This document shows, one piece after another, positions 1 to 6,301 of a DNA stretch of 7,875 nt. The stretch's first letter is position 1; each line of letters begins with the position of its first letter. The stretch covers positions 1 through 7,875 of the forward strand of contig JAICJJ010000107.1 of assembly GCA_025928535.1 (NCBI GenBank). Direction: 5' to 3'. The stretch is from Thermomicrobiales bacterium (GTDB lineage: Bacteria; Chloroflexota; Chloroflexia; Thermomicrobiales; UBA6265). The translations under genes and the position numbers were made by a program. The notes beneath the pieces are model-generated. The model did no database searches and was not told the origin of the DNA. It worked only from the letters and a program-made list of their open reading frames with translations.

Positions 1-235
1 CCCCGAGGCCTCCCCCGCGGCCCCACGGACGGCGAGCGGCGAGGCCGAACGCGCCGATCGCGAGCGCGAGACCGCAGGCTGATTCGACGACGACGGCCGG
101 AACGATGCGCGGCTCGCGCACCTCGCCTGGTCCGATGGCGACGGGGATGCCCGTGTGCAATCCGGCGCCGGTGAAAAATGCGGCGGCTTCGACCGCCATC
201 AGCGTCGCGAGGACTTCCTGACGATCGGCCGTCAT
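1..235 (-). CDS. Small integral membrane protein, C-terminus outside window
   Basis: The first 78 codons are visible; the gene runs off the left edge, so its full length is unknown. The start ATG (235-233) overlaps the TGA of the upstream NTF2-like gene in an ATGA junction, which fixes the start and implies translational coupling. Two hydrophobic stretches are seen: residues about 9-27 (LATLMAVEAAAFFTGAGL) and about 47-68 (IVPAVVVESACGLALAIGA). They are separated by a loop with a Gly-Pro-Gly-Glu turn and an EPRI segment, and a basic RRPW follows the second helix. This pattern is common in small uncharacterised multi-helix membrane proteins. I do not recognise a named family and assign no activity. 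Its only contextual clue is co-translation with the NTF2-like protein. Confidence 0.75.
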   Translation of the reverse strand, partial: MTADRQEVLATLMAVEAAAFFTGAGLHTGIPVAIGPGEVREPRIVPAVVVESACGLALAIGAFGLAARRPWGRGGGLG

Positions 236-657
236 GCCGCGCCTCCTCGTTCCGGTTGCCCCGCCTGGGAAGCGCCGGGCGGCGGCGCGATCGGGCTCAG
301 TTGCATCCCGGCGATTTGCCAGGCGCCGTCGTCGCCCACGAAGAGCAGCGTCGTCCGAAATTGACCGCTCGCGTCGTGGTCCTTGTACGACGCGCGCTGC
401 CGTTCGCGGGCGACGACGATCGCCGCGTCGCCGTAGCGGCGCATCGACATCTCGTCCAGGTCGATCGATTCGGTTCGCAGGTCGCCCGATCGGTAGCGAT
501 CGATCCATTGCGGCTTCGTCAACACGAAACCGCGCGGGCCGACGGCGAGAAAGTCGTCGGTCAACGTCTGGGCGAAAAACTGGACGTCGCCCTCGCGTTC
601 GGCGCGCGCCCAATCGCGCGCCAGGTCCGTGATCGGCTGGTCGTTCGATTCGTTCAT
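232..657 (-). CDS. NTF2-like / SnoaL-like (DUF4440-type) family protein
   Basis: This is a 141-residue cytosolic protein with the usual size and pattern of the NTF2-like alpha+beta barrel superfamily. An N-terminal helix (residues about 8-30, with WARAEREGDVQFF) leads into TLTDDFLAVGPRG. Then come TKPQWIDRYRSGDL, a strand with MRRYGDAAIVVARE (about 72-85), and a closing pair of strands, FRTTLLFVGDDGAWQIAGMQ (about 100-119). Members are ligand-binding proteins or small isomerases and hydrolases acting on varied substrates; nothing here reveals the ligand. The ATG at 657 is chosen because AGGAGG lies 9 nt upstream. The open frame continues further upstream only as GC-rich read-through. The last 20 residues are rich in Pro, Gly and Ala and are probably disordered. 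The stop overlaps the start of the downstream membrane protein gene. Confidence 0.85.
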   Translation of the reverse strand: MNESNDQPITDLARDWARAEREGDVQFFAQTLTDDFLAVGPRGFVLTKPQWIDRYRSGDLRTESIDLDEMSMRRYGDAAIVVARERQRASYKDHDASGQFRTTLLFVGDDGAWQIAGMQLSPIAPPPGASQAGQPERGGAA

Positions 658-705
658 CGCATTTGGCCTCCTTCCGGGGCTGGACCGGCGCGTCATGCCA
701 AACGC

Positions 706-725
706 GCGCCGCCATGCGGCGGCGC
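706..725. other. Perfect hairpin, 8-bp stem (first of a pair)
   Basis: The arms GCGCCGCC (706-713) and GGCGGCGC (718-725) are exactly complementary around a 4-nt loop ATGC. It lies in the 197-bp gap between the small membrane protein gene and the NTF2-like gene, about 49 bp upstream of the latter's start. There is no T tract on either strand, so it is not a classical intrinsic terminator. It could be a leader structure, a processing site, or a chance product of high G+C. Confidence 0.5.
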
Positions 726-733
726 ACGCCAGA

Positions 734-756
734 ACGGCGCCCATGTTGGGCGCCGT
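734..756. other. Perfect hairpin, 10-bp stem (second of a pair)
   Basis: The arms ACGGCGCCCA (734-743) and TGGGCGCCGT (747-756) pair perfectly around a 3-nt loop. It starts 8 bp from the neighbouring hairpin at 706-725. In the minus-strand transcript it would form first, downstream of the small membrane protein gene and in the leader of the NTF2-like gene. It lacks a following U run. The likeliest roles are a transcript boundary or mRNA stabiliser between the yggT unit and the NTF2 unit; this is inferred only from position. Confidence 0.55.
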
Positions 757-854
757 GGCGTCGATCGGGCCGCCCGGATGGCGACCGCGCGGCAATTGGC
801 CGTCCTGACGAAGGAGCCCGCCGCGTCGAATTCGAGGCGAATTGATCGGGCTTG

Positions 855-977
855 CTACATGCCCGGATTGATCAGTGGGTTGCTGTAGACGCCGAGAAGC
901 GAAAGCAGCGCCACCACCGCCATGAACACCAGCAGTATGGTGAAGACCACCGTCACGAAATGCATGAACTTCGCCAT
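855..977 (-). CDS. 40-residue single-pass membrane protein downstream of yggT
   Basis: This short frame encodes 40 residues starting MAKFMHFVTVVF and ending SNPLINPGM. A continuous hydrophobic helix covers about residues 6-32 (Val, Leu, Phe, Met and Ala rich), with a lysine near the N-terminus. The tail LLGVYSNPLINPGM is polar and proline-containing. The start ATG at 977 has an AAGGTGG-type ribosome site 6 nt upstream. It begins 36 bp after the yggT stop on the same strand, so co-transcription is likely. The composition, ribosome site and spacing support a real gene rather than a chance frame. I recognise no family. A small subunit or modulator of a membrane complex is possible, but nothing in the sequence names the partner. 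Confidence 0.65.
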   Translation of the reverse strand: MAKFMHFVTVVFTILLVFMAVVALLSLLGVYSNPLINPGM

Positions 978-1013
978 CGCACCCCACCTTCTCCAGATCG
1001 TCGTCGCCAGAGG

Positions 1014-1274
1014 TTAGCCGACCAGCGCCGAGGCGAGCAATCGATAGAGCACCTGAATGAGCACGATCGCCACGATGAACGACAGGTCGAGCATGCCGAC
1101 CGGCGGCACGACCCGGCGGATCGGCGCGATCAACGGCTCGGTCACCTCGTAGAGCACCCGGCTGATGCCCCAATTCATCCGCGGATCGAACCACGACAAC
1201 AGCGCCCGCGCGATCAGCGCGAGCGACAGGATATTCAGCAACTGAAGGATCAAGGACCCGATCTGGTAGGTCAT
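1014..1274 (-). CDS. yggT: YggT family membrane protein
   Basis: The protein has 86 residues and matches the single-unit YggT family. An N-terminal transmembrane helix (about 5-27) is followed by the family signature ARALLSWFDP (22-31) and RVLYEVTEPLIAPIRRVVPP (39-58). Then comes GMLDLSF and a second transmembrane helix (about 66-80). The E. coli protein has two such repeats; one is normal in many other phyla. YggT proteins are inner-membrane proteins of poorly defined role, linked to osmotic or ion homeostasis and, in some bacteria and plastids, to division or thylakoid organisation. Here the gene is not beside ftsZ, sepF or proC, its common neighbours. The ATG at 1274 has GAGGA about 10 nt upstream, and a candidate promoter lies at 1343-1371. 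The 40-residue membrane protein follows 36 bp later. Confidence 0.93.
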   Translation of the reverse strand: MTYQIGSLILQLLNILSLALIARALLSWFDPRMNWGISRVLYEVTEPLIAPIRRVVPPVGMLDLSFIVAIVLIQVLYRLLASALVG

Positions 1275-1342
1275 GCGGCGGCGTTCCTCGGGCCGGCGCG
1301 CCCCACGTGGAGCGAGCATCATTCCGGCCCTGCGTGATCCGA

Positions 1343-1371
1343 AGTATACGGGGCGCCGCCGGGTGGGACTA
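1343..1371 (-). promoter_or_regulatory. Candidate sigma-70-type promoter for yggT
   Basis: On the minus strand a TATACT hexamer (1348-1343, five of six matches to TATAAT) stands out in very GC-rich sequence. A poor -35 candidate TAGTCC (1371-1366) lies 17 bp upstream and overlaps the stop codon of the oxidoreductase gene. The hexamer ends about 68 bp before the yggT start. The good -10 and the spacing support a promoter; the weak -35 lowers confidence. Confidence 0.4.
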
Positions 1372-3186
1372 CGCCTCGCCGGCCGGCGCCGCATCCGGCA
1401 GCCCGAGCGCCGTCCAGCGGTCCGGCGGAATGCGGCCGGCCGCGTCCCAGCCCCGCGCGGCGTAGTAGGCGTCGATCGCCCGCTCGAGCCAGTTGCGATC
1501 GATGCGCGAGGGCGCATTCGCGTCGCTGGCGAGCAGCCGCGGCGGCAACGCATCGAGCGCGCGGGTCCAGGCCTGCCGTTCGTTGAATCGTTTTTTGACG
1601 TTCGCGATCCGCTCGCCGCTGCGGGCCAGGTCGTCGCCGCTGAACGGTTCGCCGGTGATCCGGGTCAGAAGATCGGCGTTTTCGGCGTAGAGATCGTCGA
1701 AGGCGTGCCGGAGGAATTTGCAGAGCGTCAGGGAATCGAGCACGGCCGCCCGGTCTTCGGCTTCGGCCGCGGCCTGCGCCCGTGCCGCCATTTCCGACGC
1801 CGGCTCGAGCCGGTCCGAAAAATCGACCTCGTAGGCCGACGAGCGATTGTGGCAGGCGCCGCGGGCGGCGACGGCGAGTCCGAGCGCCATCGTCTCCAGT
1901 TTGCGCGGATCGTAGCCGGGCAGTTCGAGCCCCTTGACGTGCATCGCCCAGGCGTCGCTTCCCTGGCCGACGATCGCGGCGGCGCGGCGCGATCCTTCCG
2001 CCAGGAGGTCGCCGAGCCCCTGCCGCCCGCCGATCGCCTCGATCGCCTGCAACACGGCCGCGCCGTCGCCGAATCGCGGCATGTCGTCGCCCGGAACGCC
2101 GAGATCGACGCCGCGATCGGCGCATTCCATCGCCCAGGCGATCGTCCCGCCGGTCGAGATGGCGTCGATGCCGAGGGCGTCGCAGCGAGCGGCGGCGCGC
2201 AAGACGACGTTCGGATCGTCGATGCTGCAGAGCGAGCCGAGCGCGAAGAGCGTTTCGTATTCGAGCCGGGTTTCGATCGCCGGGCCGCCGTCGCGCGTCC
2301 GGTAATGATGCTCGCAGCCGACGGTGCAGGCGGCGCAGGCGTGGCGGTCGGCCCGGTGCTCCAGAAGCAGCGTTTCGCCCGCGATCCGCTCGGCGCCGTT
2401 GAAGGCGCCGCTCCGGAAATTCCGGGTCGGCAGCACGCCCATCCGGTTGAAAAAGGCGAGGTTGGCCGCGGTGCCGAGTTCGCGGTATTTGGCCGTCGCC
2501 GGCCCGAGGCTTCGTTCCGCCAGCGAGCGGGCGATGCGGGCGACGCCGCCCGGGTCGGCGACATGCGGCAAGCGGTCGCCGCGGATGACGATGCCTTTCA
2601 GCCGTTTCGATCCCATCACGGCCCCGGCGCCGGTGCGTCCGGCGAGGCGGCCGTCGTTGGCGACGGCGGCGTAGCGGACGAGTCGCTCGCCCGCCGGCCC
2701 GATCGTCGCCGCCCGAAATCCCGGCCCCAACTCGGCCCGCAGCGCGACCGCCGCGTCGCCCGCGTCGCGGCCGAGCAGCGCGCCGGCCGGCCGCAGCGCG
2801 GTCCGCTCGCCGTCGATCGTGAGGACGCTCCACTCCGGCGCCTGTCCCTGAATGACGATGGCGTCGAAGCCGGTTCGTTTCAGGGCGATCGCGAGATAAC
2901 TGGAGGAGAGGGAATCGCCGATCATGCCCGTCTGTGGCGAGCGCGCCGCAAGCGCGATCTTGCTGGCGGTGGTGATGCCGGTGCCGATGAATGGGCTGGC
3001 GGCGAAGATGAGCGGATTGGCCGGCCCAAGCGGATCGGCGCCGGGCGGGCATTCGCGCAGGAGGAGCAAACTGGCGAGGCCGATGCCGCCGAGCACGAGC
3101 CGGGTCGCGTCCGGCGGCAGCGTCTCCGCCGCCGATTCGCCCGTCGTCAGATCGATTCGAAGCAGGCGGCCATGGACGCCGAGCAT
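1369..3186 (-). CDS. aor: Aldehyde ferredoxin oxidoreductase family tungsto/molybdo-enzyme
   Basis: The 605 residues match the usual length of about 600-620. Members oxidise aldehydes (or related substrates) at a bis-pterin tungsten or molybdenum centre and pass electrons through one [4Fe-4S] cluster to ferredoxin; the enzymes are cytosolic. N-terminal domain: a GGIGLASLLL pterin-binding stretch (33-42), NPLIFAASPFIGTG (57-70), SPQTGMIGDS (83-92) and TGAGAVMGSKRLKGI (185-199). All four cluster cysteines are present: Cys284, Cys287, Cys291 (CAACTVGC) and Cys489 (LTLCKF), near positions 288, 291, 295 and 494 of the Pyrococcus furiosus enzyme. An EYE (309-311) and the His446 segment GACHNRSS lie where active-site residues are expected. 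The start at 3186 is 4 bp after the moaD-like stop. Substrate and metal cannot be read from the sequence; a relative with another substrate is possible. Confidence 0.95.
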   Translation of the reverse strand: MLGVHGRLLRIDLTTGESAAETLPPDATRLVLGGIGLASLLLLRECPPGADPLGPANPLIFAASPFIGTGITTASKIALAARSPQTGMIGDSLSSSYLAIALKRTGFDAIVIQGQAPEWSVLTIDGERTALRPAGALLGRDAGDAAVALRAELGPGFRAATIGPAGERLVRYAAVANDGRLAGRTGAGAVMGSKRLKGIVIRGDRLPHVADPGGVARIARSLAERSLGPATAKYRELGTAANLAFFNRMGVLPTRNFRSGAFNGAERIAGETLLLEHRADRHACAACTVGCEHHYRTRDGGPAIETRLEYETLFALGSLCSIDDPNVVLRAAARCDALGIDAISTGGTIAWAMECADRGVDLGVPGDDMPRFGDGAAVLQAIEAIGGRQGLGDLLAEGSRRAAAIVGQGSDAWAMHVKGLELPGYDPRKLETMALGLAVAARGACHNRSSAYEVDFSDRLEPASEMAARAQAAAEAEDRAAVLDSLTLCKFLRHAFDDLYAENADLLTRITGEPFSGDDLARSGERIANVKKRFNERQAWTRALDALPPRLLASDANAPSRIDRNWLERAIDAYYAARGWDAAGRIPPDRWTALGLPDAAPAGEA

Positions 3187-3190
3187 GGCG

Positions 3191-3475
3191 CTAGCCCCCG
3201 GCGACGCTGGCGACGAGCAAGATGCTCGCGTCGCCGGGTAACGCATGAGCGGGGTCGCGGGTGAAGCGTTCGCCGACGACGAAGGCATAGCCGGCGTTCG
3301 GCCAACCGGATGCGGGATCGAGCACCGGGCCGGAAAGGGCCGGCACGCGCCGGGCGAGATCGGCGGCGAGTTCGGCGAGCGTGGCGCCCACGGCTTCGGC
3401 GGCGCGGGCCCCGGCAAGGAGCCGCGGCACGCCGAACAATTCGACGGTGTGGAGGTCTGGCGGAGGCATCGTCAT
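3191..3475 (-). CDS. moaD: MoaD/ThiS family sulfur-carrier protein
   Basis: The 94 residues form a ubiquitin-like sulfur carrier. It has an initial strand VELFGVPRLLAG (about 11-22), a helix TLAELAADLARRVPAL (about 32-47) and the C-terminal strand ASILLVASVAGG, ending in the diagnostic Gly93-Gly94. In this family an E1-like protein (MoeB type) adenylates the terminal glycine, which is then thiocarboxylated to donate sulfur to the dithiolene of molybdopterin or tungstopterin. Its placement 4 bp before the oxidoreductase gene argues for a dedicated carrier for that enzyme's cofactor. It is slightly longer than the classic MoaD of about 80 residues. The ATG at 3475 is preferred over the one at 3469 because GAGGA lies 7 nt upstream. 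No moaE or moeB is in the window, so it must rely on distant partners. Confidence 0.88.
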   Translation of the reverse strand: MTMPPPDLHTVELFGVPRLLAGARAAEAVGATLAELAADLARRVPALSGPVLDPASGWPNAGYAFVVGERFTRDPAHALPGDASILLVASVAGG

Positions 3476-3509
3476 CGCGGCGTCCTCGAAGCGGCTCGCC
3501 GGCCGTGCC

Positions 3510-3533
3510 GCGCGGCGTCATCTCACGCCGCGC
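3510..3533. other. Perfect 9-bp stem hairpin upstream of moaD-aor
   Basis: The arms GCGCGGCGT (3510-3518) and ACGCCGCGC (3525-3533) are exact complements with a 6-nt loop CATCTC. It sits in the 107-bp gap between the hydrolase stop and the moaD-like start, 35 bp from the latter. There is no U tract after it on the minus strand. It could separate the two transcripts, act as a leader element for moaD-aor, or be an operator. I do not see the layout of a molybdenum-cofactor riboswitch in this short gap. Confidence 0.5.
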
Positions 3534-3582
3534 ATGCACAGGATAGCCAATGGCGACGCTGGGCGCCGCTGAACGGCCTGCC

Positions 3583-4320
3583 TCAGTCGTAAAACTCCGG
3601 CGCCAGCCGCAATGACTTCCACTGCGCGCCGTCGTGGCCGAAGACGACCAATGCCGCTTGTTCCCGCTCGGCCAAGTCAATCAATTTGCGGGTGCTGGCG
3701 CGCGCGTCCGTTTCGTCGGCGTCCATCGGCGTGCCCGGCCGGTCTTCGGTGAAAAGGCTTCCAACTGGGACAGCGTCGATCGCCATCAGCACGGAACCGG
3801 TCCGCGGCAAGCGAACCAGAACCGCCTGATGACCCGGCGTGTGGCCGCCCGATTCGATCAGCGACAGGCCGGGAAGCAATTCGACGTCGCCCTCGACCGT
3901 GCGATAGCGCAGGGCAGGATGATCCCAGTGCGCGCGACCGCCGGCGTAGCGTGGGTGGCCGCCGCGGGCCGCATCGAGTTCCGCGCGCTGGACGATGAAG
4001 TCGGCGGCGGGAAACGCATCGTGAAAGCCGACATGATCGATGTCGAGATGGGTGCAGATGACGGCAGCGATGTCGTCGGGGCGCAAATCGAGCGTGGCAA
4101 GGTGCTCGATCACCGTTTTGGCGTCGTTCAGCCCCCCGGTCGCCGGCAGGGATTCCATCTCCGGCGGCATGCCGCTGTCGATCAGAATGTTGCGGCCGTC
4201 GCTCATTCGGATCAGATAACACCCGACGACCATCTCCATTGGTCCATTCGGCGTCGGTCGGGTGGCCCAACCGAGCGGCATCACGGAGAGTCGCTCTGGT
4301 CGTGCTGCGTCCGCCGTCAT
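3583..4320 (-). CDS. Metallo-beta-lactamase-fold hydrolase (AHL-lactonase-like group)
   Basis: The 245 residues contain the ordered metal-binding motifs of the fold. These are ILIDSGMP (45-52), THLDIDHVG (90-98; His91, Asp93, Asp95, His96), GGHTPGH (158-164; His160), AIDAVP (180-185; Asp182) and FGHD (227-230; His229). This layout is that of N-acyl-homoserine-lactonase-like and glyoxalase-II-like hydrolases, cytosolic enzymes using a dinuclear zinc or iron site. The second histidine of the usual HxHxDH motif is Asp here; this HLDxDH form occurs in a subgroup I recall but whose substrates I cannot name. The ATG at 4320 overlaps the MutS-like stop (ATGA), with AAGGAG 6 nt upstream, so the two are translationally coupled. 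The substrate is unknown; lactone, thioester or another ester are all possible. Confidence 0.88.
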   Translation of the reverse strand: MTADAARPERLSVMPLGWATRPTPNGPMEMVVGCYLIRMSDGRNILIDSGMPPEMESLPATGGLNDAKTVIEHLATLDLRPDDIAAVICTHLDIDHVGFHDAFPAADFIVQRAELDAARGGHPRYAGGRAHWDHPALRYRTVEGDVELLPGLSLIESGGHTPGHQAVLVRLPRTGSVLMAIDAVPVGSLFTEDRPGTPMDADETDARASTRKLIDLAEREQAALVVFGHDGAQWKSLRLAPEFYD

Positions 4321-6215
4321 TCCACGCTCCTTCCAATCGCCTCTGGCGCGCGGCGCAGTTCCGCGCCGTCGTCCGTCGCGTCGCGATCGTCGTCGAAGCC
4401 GACGAGTTGCATCAAGCGCAGCGCGTTCGTCGTCGTCGCGACGCCGGGCCGCAGCCGATAGTCGAACGACATCAGAGGCGCGGCGACGCCATCGCCGACC
4501 AGATCGGTGAAATGGACCGGCGCGGCGCCGGCCGCCAGTTCTGGCGCGTCCGCCAGCGCCAGATCGTGCGTCGAGACGGCGCCGATCGCCCCCTGCGCGA
4601 CGAGATCGGCGATGATCCGCTGGGCGGCCACCTGCCGTTCGGCGGTGTTCGTCCCTTGCAGGATTTCGTCGAGCAGATAGAGCACCGGCGCGGTTCCTGT
4701 CCGCCGCGCTCGCCGCGCTGCGTCGAGCACCAGTTTGAGCCGCTGCAATTCGGCGAGGAAAAACGACACGCCGCGCTCGAGCGAATCCTGCACGCGAACG
4801 CTCGTCCAGAGTTCGACCGGCGGCAGCGTCAGCGCCTGGGCGCAAGCCGGGGAGCCGGCCGCGGCGAGGACCGCGTTGACGCCGATGGCGCGCAGCAAGG
4901 TGCTCTTGCCCGACATGTTCGAGCCGGTCACGAGGAGAAACGTGCCGGGCGGGCCGACCGTGACGTCATTCGTCACGCGCGCGTCGTCCGGCAGGAGCGG
5001 GTGGCCGAGCGCCGCGGCCTGATACGAATCCGCGGTGAGGTCGATATTGGGCGTGGCCCAGGCCGGTTCGTCGAACGCCAGCCCGGCCAGCGCCCCCAGC
5101 GCTTCGATTTCGCCAAGCGTCGCCAGCCAGCCCCGGACATGCGGACCCGCCTGCGCCTGCCAGCGCTCGAACGCGGCCAGCACATGCAGATCCCAGAGCG
5201 CGCCGCCCTGCAGCAAAATCCAGACCGGCGAACTCGCCGGGAGCGGAAAGGCGGCGATTCGCCCAAGGCGCTGAAGCAGCGCCGGCGCCGATGTGCCGCC
5301 GGCTCCGAGCGCCGCCTGCAAATCGCGCATCGCCGGCGACGTGAACGACGCGTCCGTCAGCAGCGTGAAGGTGGGGGCGTAGCCGGCCAGCGCGCGCGAC
5401 CGTTCGGCGACGGCGCCGACGATGGCGGACGCCGGGCGGCCCAGCCCCTGCGCGACGAGCAGATTGACGACGAAGACGGCGATCCAGAGCGGCCATGCGA
5501 TCGCCCCGGCCAGTTGCAGGGCGATGGCCGCGAGCAACAGCGCCGGCCCGGCCCACGACCAGACGCGCAGCCACGGCCGGCGCGCGAGCCAGGGACCTCC
5601 TTCCGCCCATTCCAGAAACGGTTCGGGATCGCGCCGCTCGCCGGCGCCAAGCCGGCCGCTCGTCGCGATCGCCTGCCGCAATTCGAGCCGGGGGGCGAGA
5701 TCGCGCACGGCGTCCTGTCGGCGGAGCACGGTCGTCGGATCGGCCGGCGCCAGGAGCCATGCTGCAAGCGTGCTCGCGCCGGCCTCCGTTTCAGTCGTGT
5801 CGAGCAGGTGCATCAACGACGCGCGGCCGAAGAGATCGAGATCGGCGGCGTACGGGTGGTCCGGCGGCGGCCGGAACCCGTCGCGCGGCGGCAGCCCGTC
5901 CCAATCGCGCGCCAGGCGGGCGAGCGCTTCGGCGTTGAGATCGTGCAGCACGGCCGCCCGCCGTCGCGCTGTCCCGAGGCGGCGGTGCCAGACGAGGAGC
6001 GCGACGAACGCCGCCAGCGCGAGCGCCGCCAGCGGCCAGCCAATCGGCTGCCGTCCCCAGAACGCCCAGGCCGCGGCCGCCGCCGCGACGGCGGCAGCGG
6101 CCAGCCGCAGGTTGGCGACGCGGCTCCAGCGGGCGGCAAGCCGATCCCGCTCGGCGCCGAACCGATCGCGACGTTCCCGATAGCGCTGCTCGGGGGTTGG
6201 GGCAGGTTCGTGCAT
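4317..6215 (-). CDS. Membrane-anchored MutS-like ATPase (not canonical MutS)
   Basis: The 632 residues are shorter than canonical MutS (about 850). Hydrophobic helices are predicted at about 34-52 and 58-76, and a second pair at about 220-237 and 240-256. A MutS core segment, DLFGRASLMHLLDTTETEAG, is at 127-146. The C-terminal ABC-type ATPase has Walker A GSNMSGKST (431-439), SFFLAELQRLK (484-494), Walker B VLYLLDE (511-517), GTNTAER (521-527) and the STHD switch (548-551). The N-terminal mismatch-binding domain with its Phe-x-Glu motif and the connector domain are absent. Known MutS proteins bind mispaired or branched DNA; relatives with membrane helices exist but their job is unclear, so a role in mismatch repair should not be assumed. 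The ATG at 6215 has no clear ribosome site. It heads an apparent operon with the hydrolase. Confidence 0.88.
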   Translation of the reverse strand: MHEPAPTPEQRYRERRDRFGAERDRLAARWSRVANLRLAAAAVAAAAAAWAFWGRQPIGWPLAALALAAFVALLVWHRRLGTARRRAAVLHDLNAEALARLARDWDGLPPRDGFRPPPDHPYAADLDLFGRASLMHLLDTTETEAGASTLAAWLLAPADPTTVLRRQDAVRDLAPRLELRQAIATSGRLGAGERRDPEPFLEWAEGGPWLARRPWLRVWSWAGPALLLAAIALQLAGAIAWPLWIAVFVVNLLVAQGLGRPASAIVGAVAERSRALAGYAPTFTLLTDASFTSPAMRDLQAALGAGGTSAPALLQRLGRIAAFPLPASSPVWILLQGGALWDLHVLAAFERWQAQAGPHVRGWLATLGEIEALGALAGLAFDEPAWATPNIDLTADSYQAAALGHPLLPDDARVTNDVTVGPPGTFLLVTGSNMSGKSTLLRAIGVNAVLAAAGSPACAQALTLPPVELWTSVRVQDSLERGVSFFLAELQRLKLVLDAARRARRTGTAPVLYLLDEILQGTNTAERQVAAQRIIADLVAQGAIGAVSTHDLALADAPELAAGAAPVHFTDLVGDGVAAPLMSFDYRLRPGVATTTNALRLMQLVGFDDDRDATDDGAELRRAPEAIGRSVE

Positions 6216-6221
6216 TCGGAG

Positions 6222-6253
6222 AGTCTAGCGCGAGGCCGCCGCGACACGTCGCG
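6222..6253 (-). promoter_or_regulatory. Candidate leaderless promoter and inverted repeat in divergent gap
   Basis: The 86-bp divergent gap between the MutS-like gene and the first Uma2 gene holds two signals. On the minus strand TAGACT (6227-6222) resembles a -10 hexamer and ends only 6 nt before the MutS-like ATG. That ATG has no Shine-Dalgarno sequence, which would fit leaderless initiation. Next to it is an inverted repeat, CGCGAC (6240-6245) and GTCGCG (6248-6253), separated by 2 nt, a size suited to a dimeric repressor. No good -35 is seen. Both are short enough to be chance in GC-rich DNA. Confidence 0.3.
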
Positions 6254-6301
6254 CCAAACCCACGCGGCTATGCTCGAATCGACCGCATGGGAGAGATGGC
6301 G

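Noticed and set aside
826..835. 10-bp perfect palindrome TCGAATTCGA
   Set aside because: It is short and isolated, 20 bp beyond the small membrane protein stop, with no second half-site or promoter nearby; it is plausibly chance.
658..1194. Upstream extension of the NTF2-like frame, giving 320 codons
   Set aside because: The extension runs antisense-like through the yggT and small membrane protein genes in another frame. The internal ATG at 657 has an AGGAGG site and starts the conserved domain.
1273..3264. Long plus-strand open frame (663 codons) opposite the oxidoreductase gene
   Set aside because: It is antisense to a clear AOR homologue. The product is low-complexity, Arg/Ala/Gly rich, with no motifs, as expected when GC-rich codon bias removes stops from the opposite strand.
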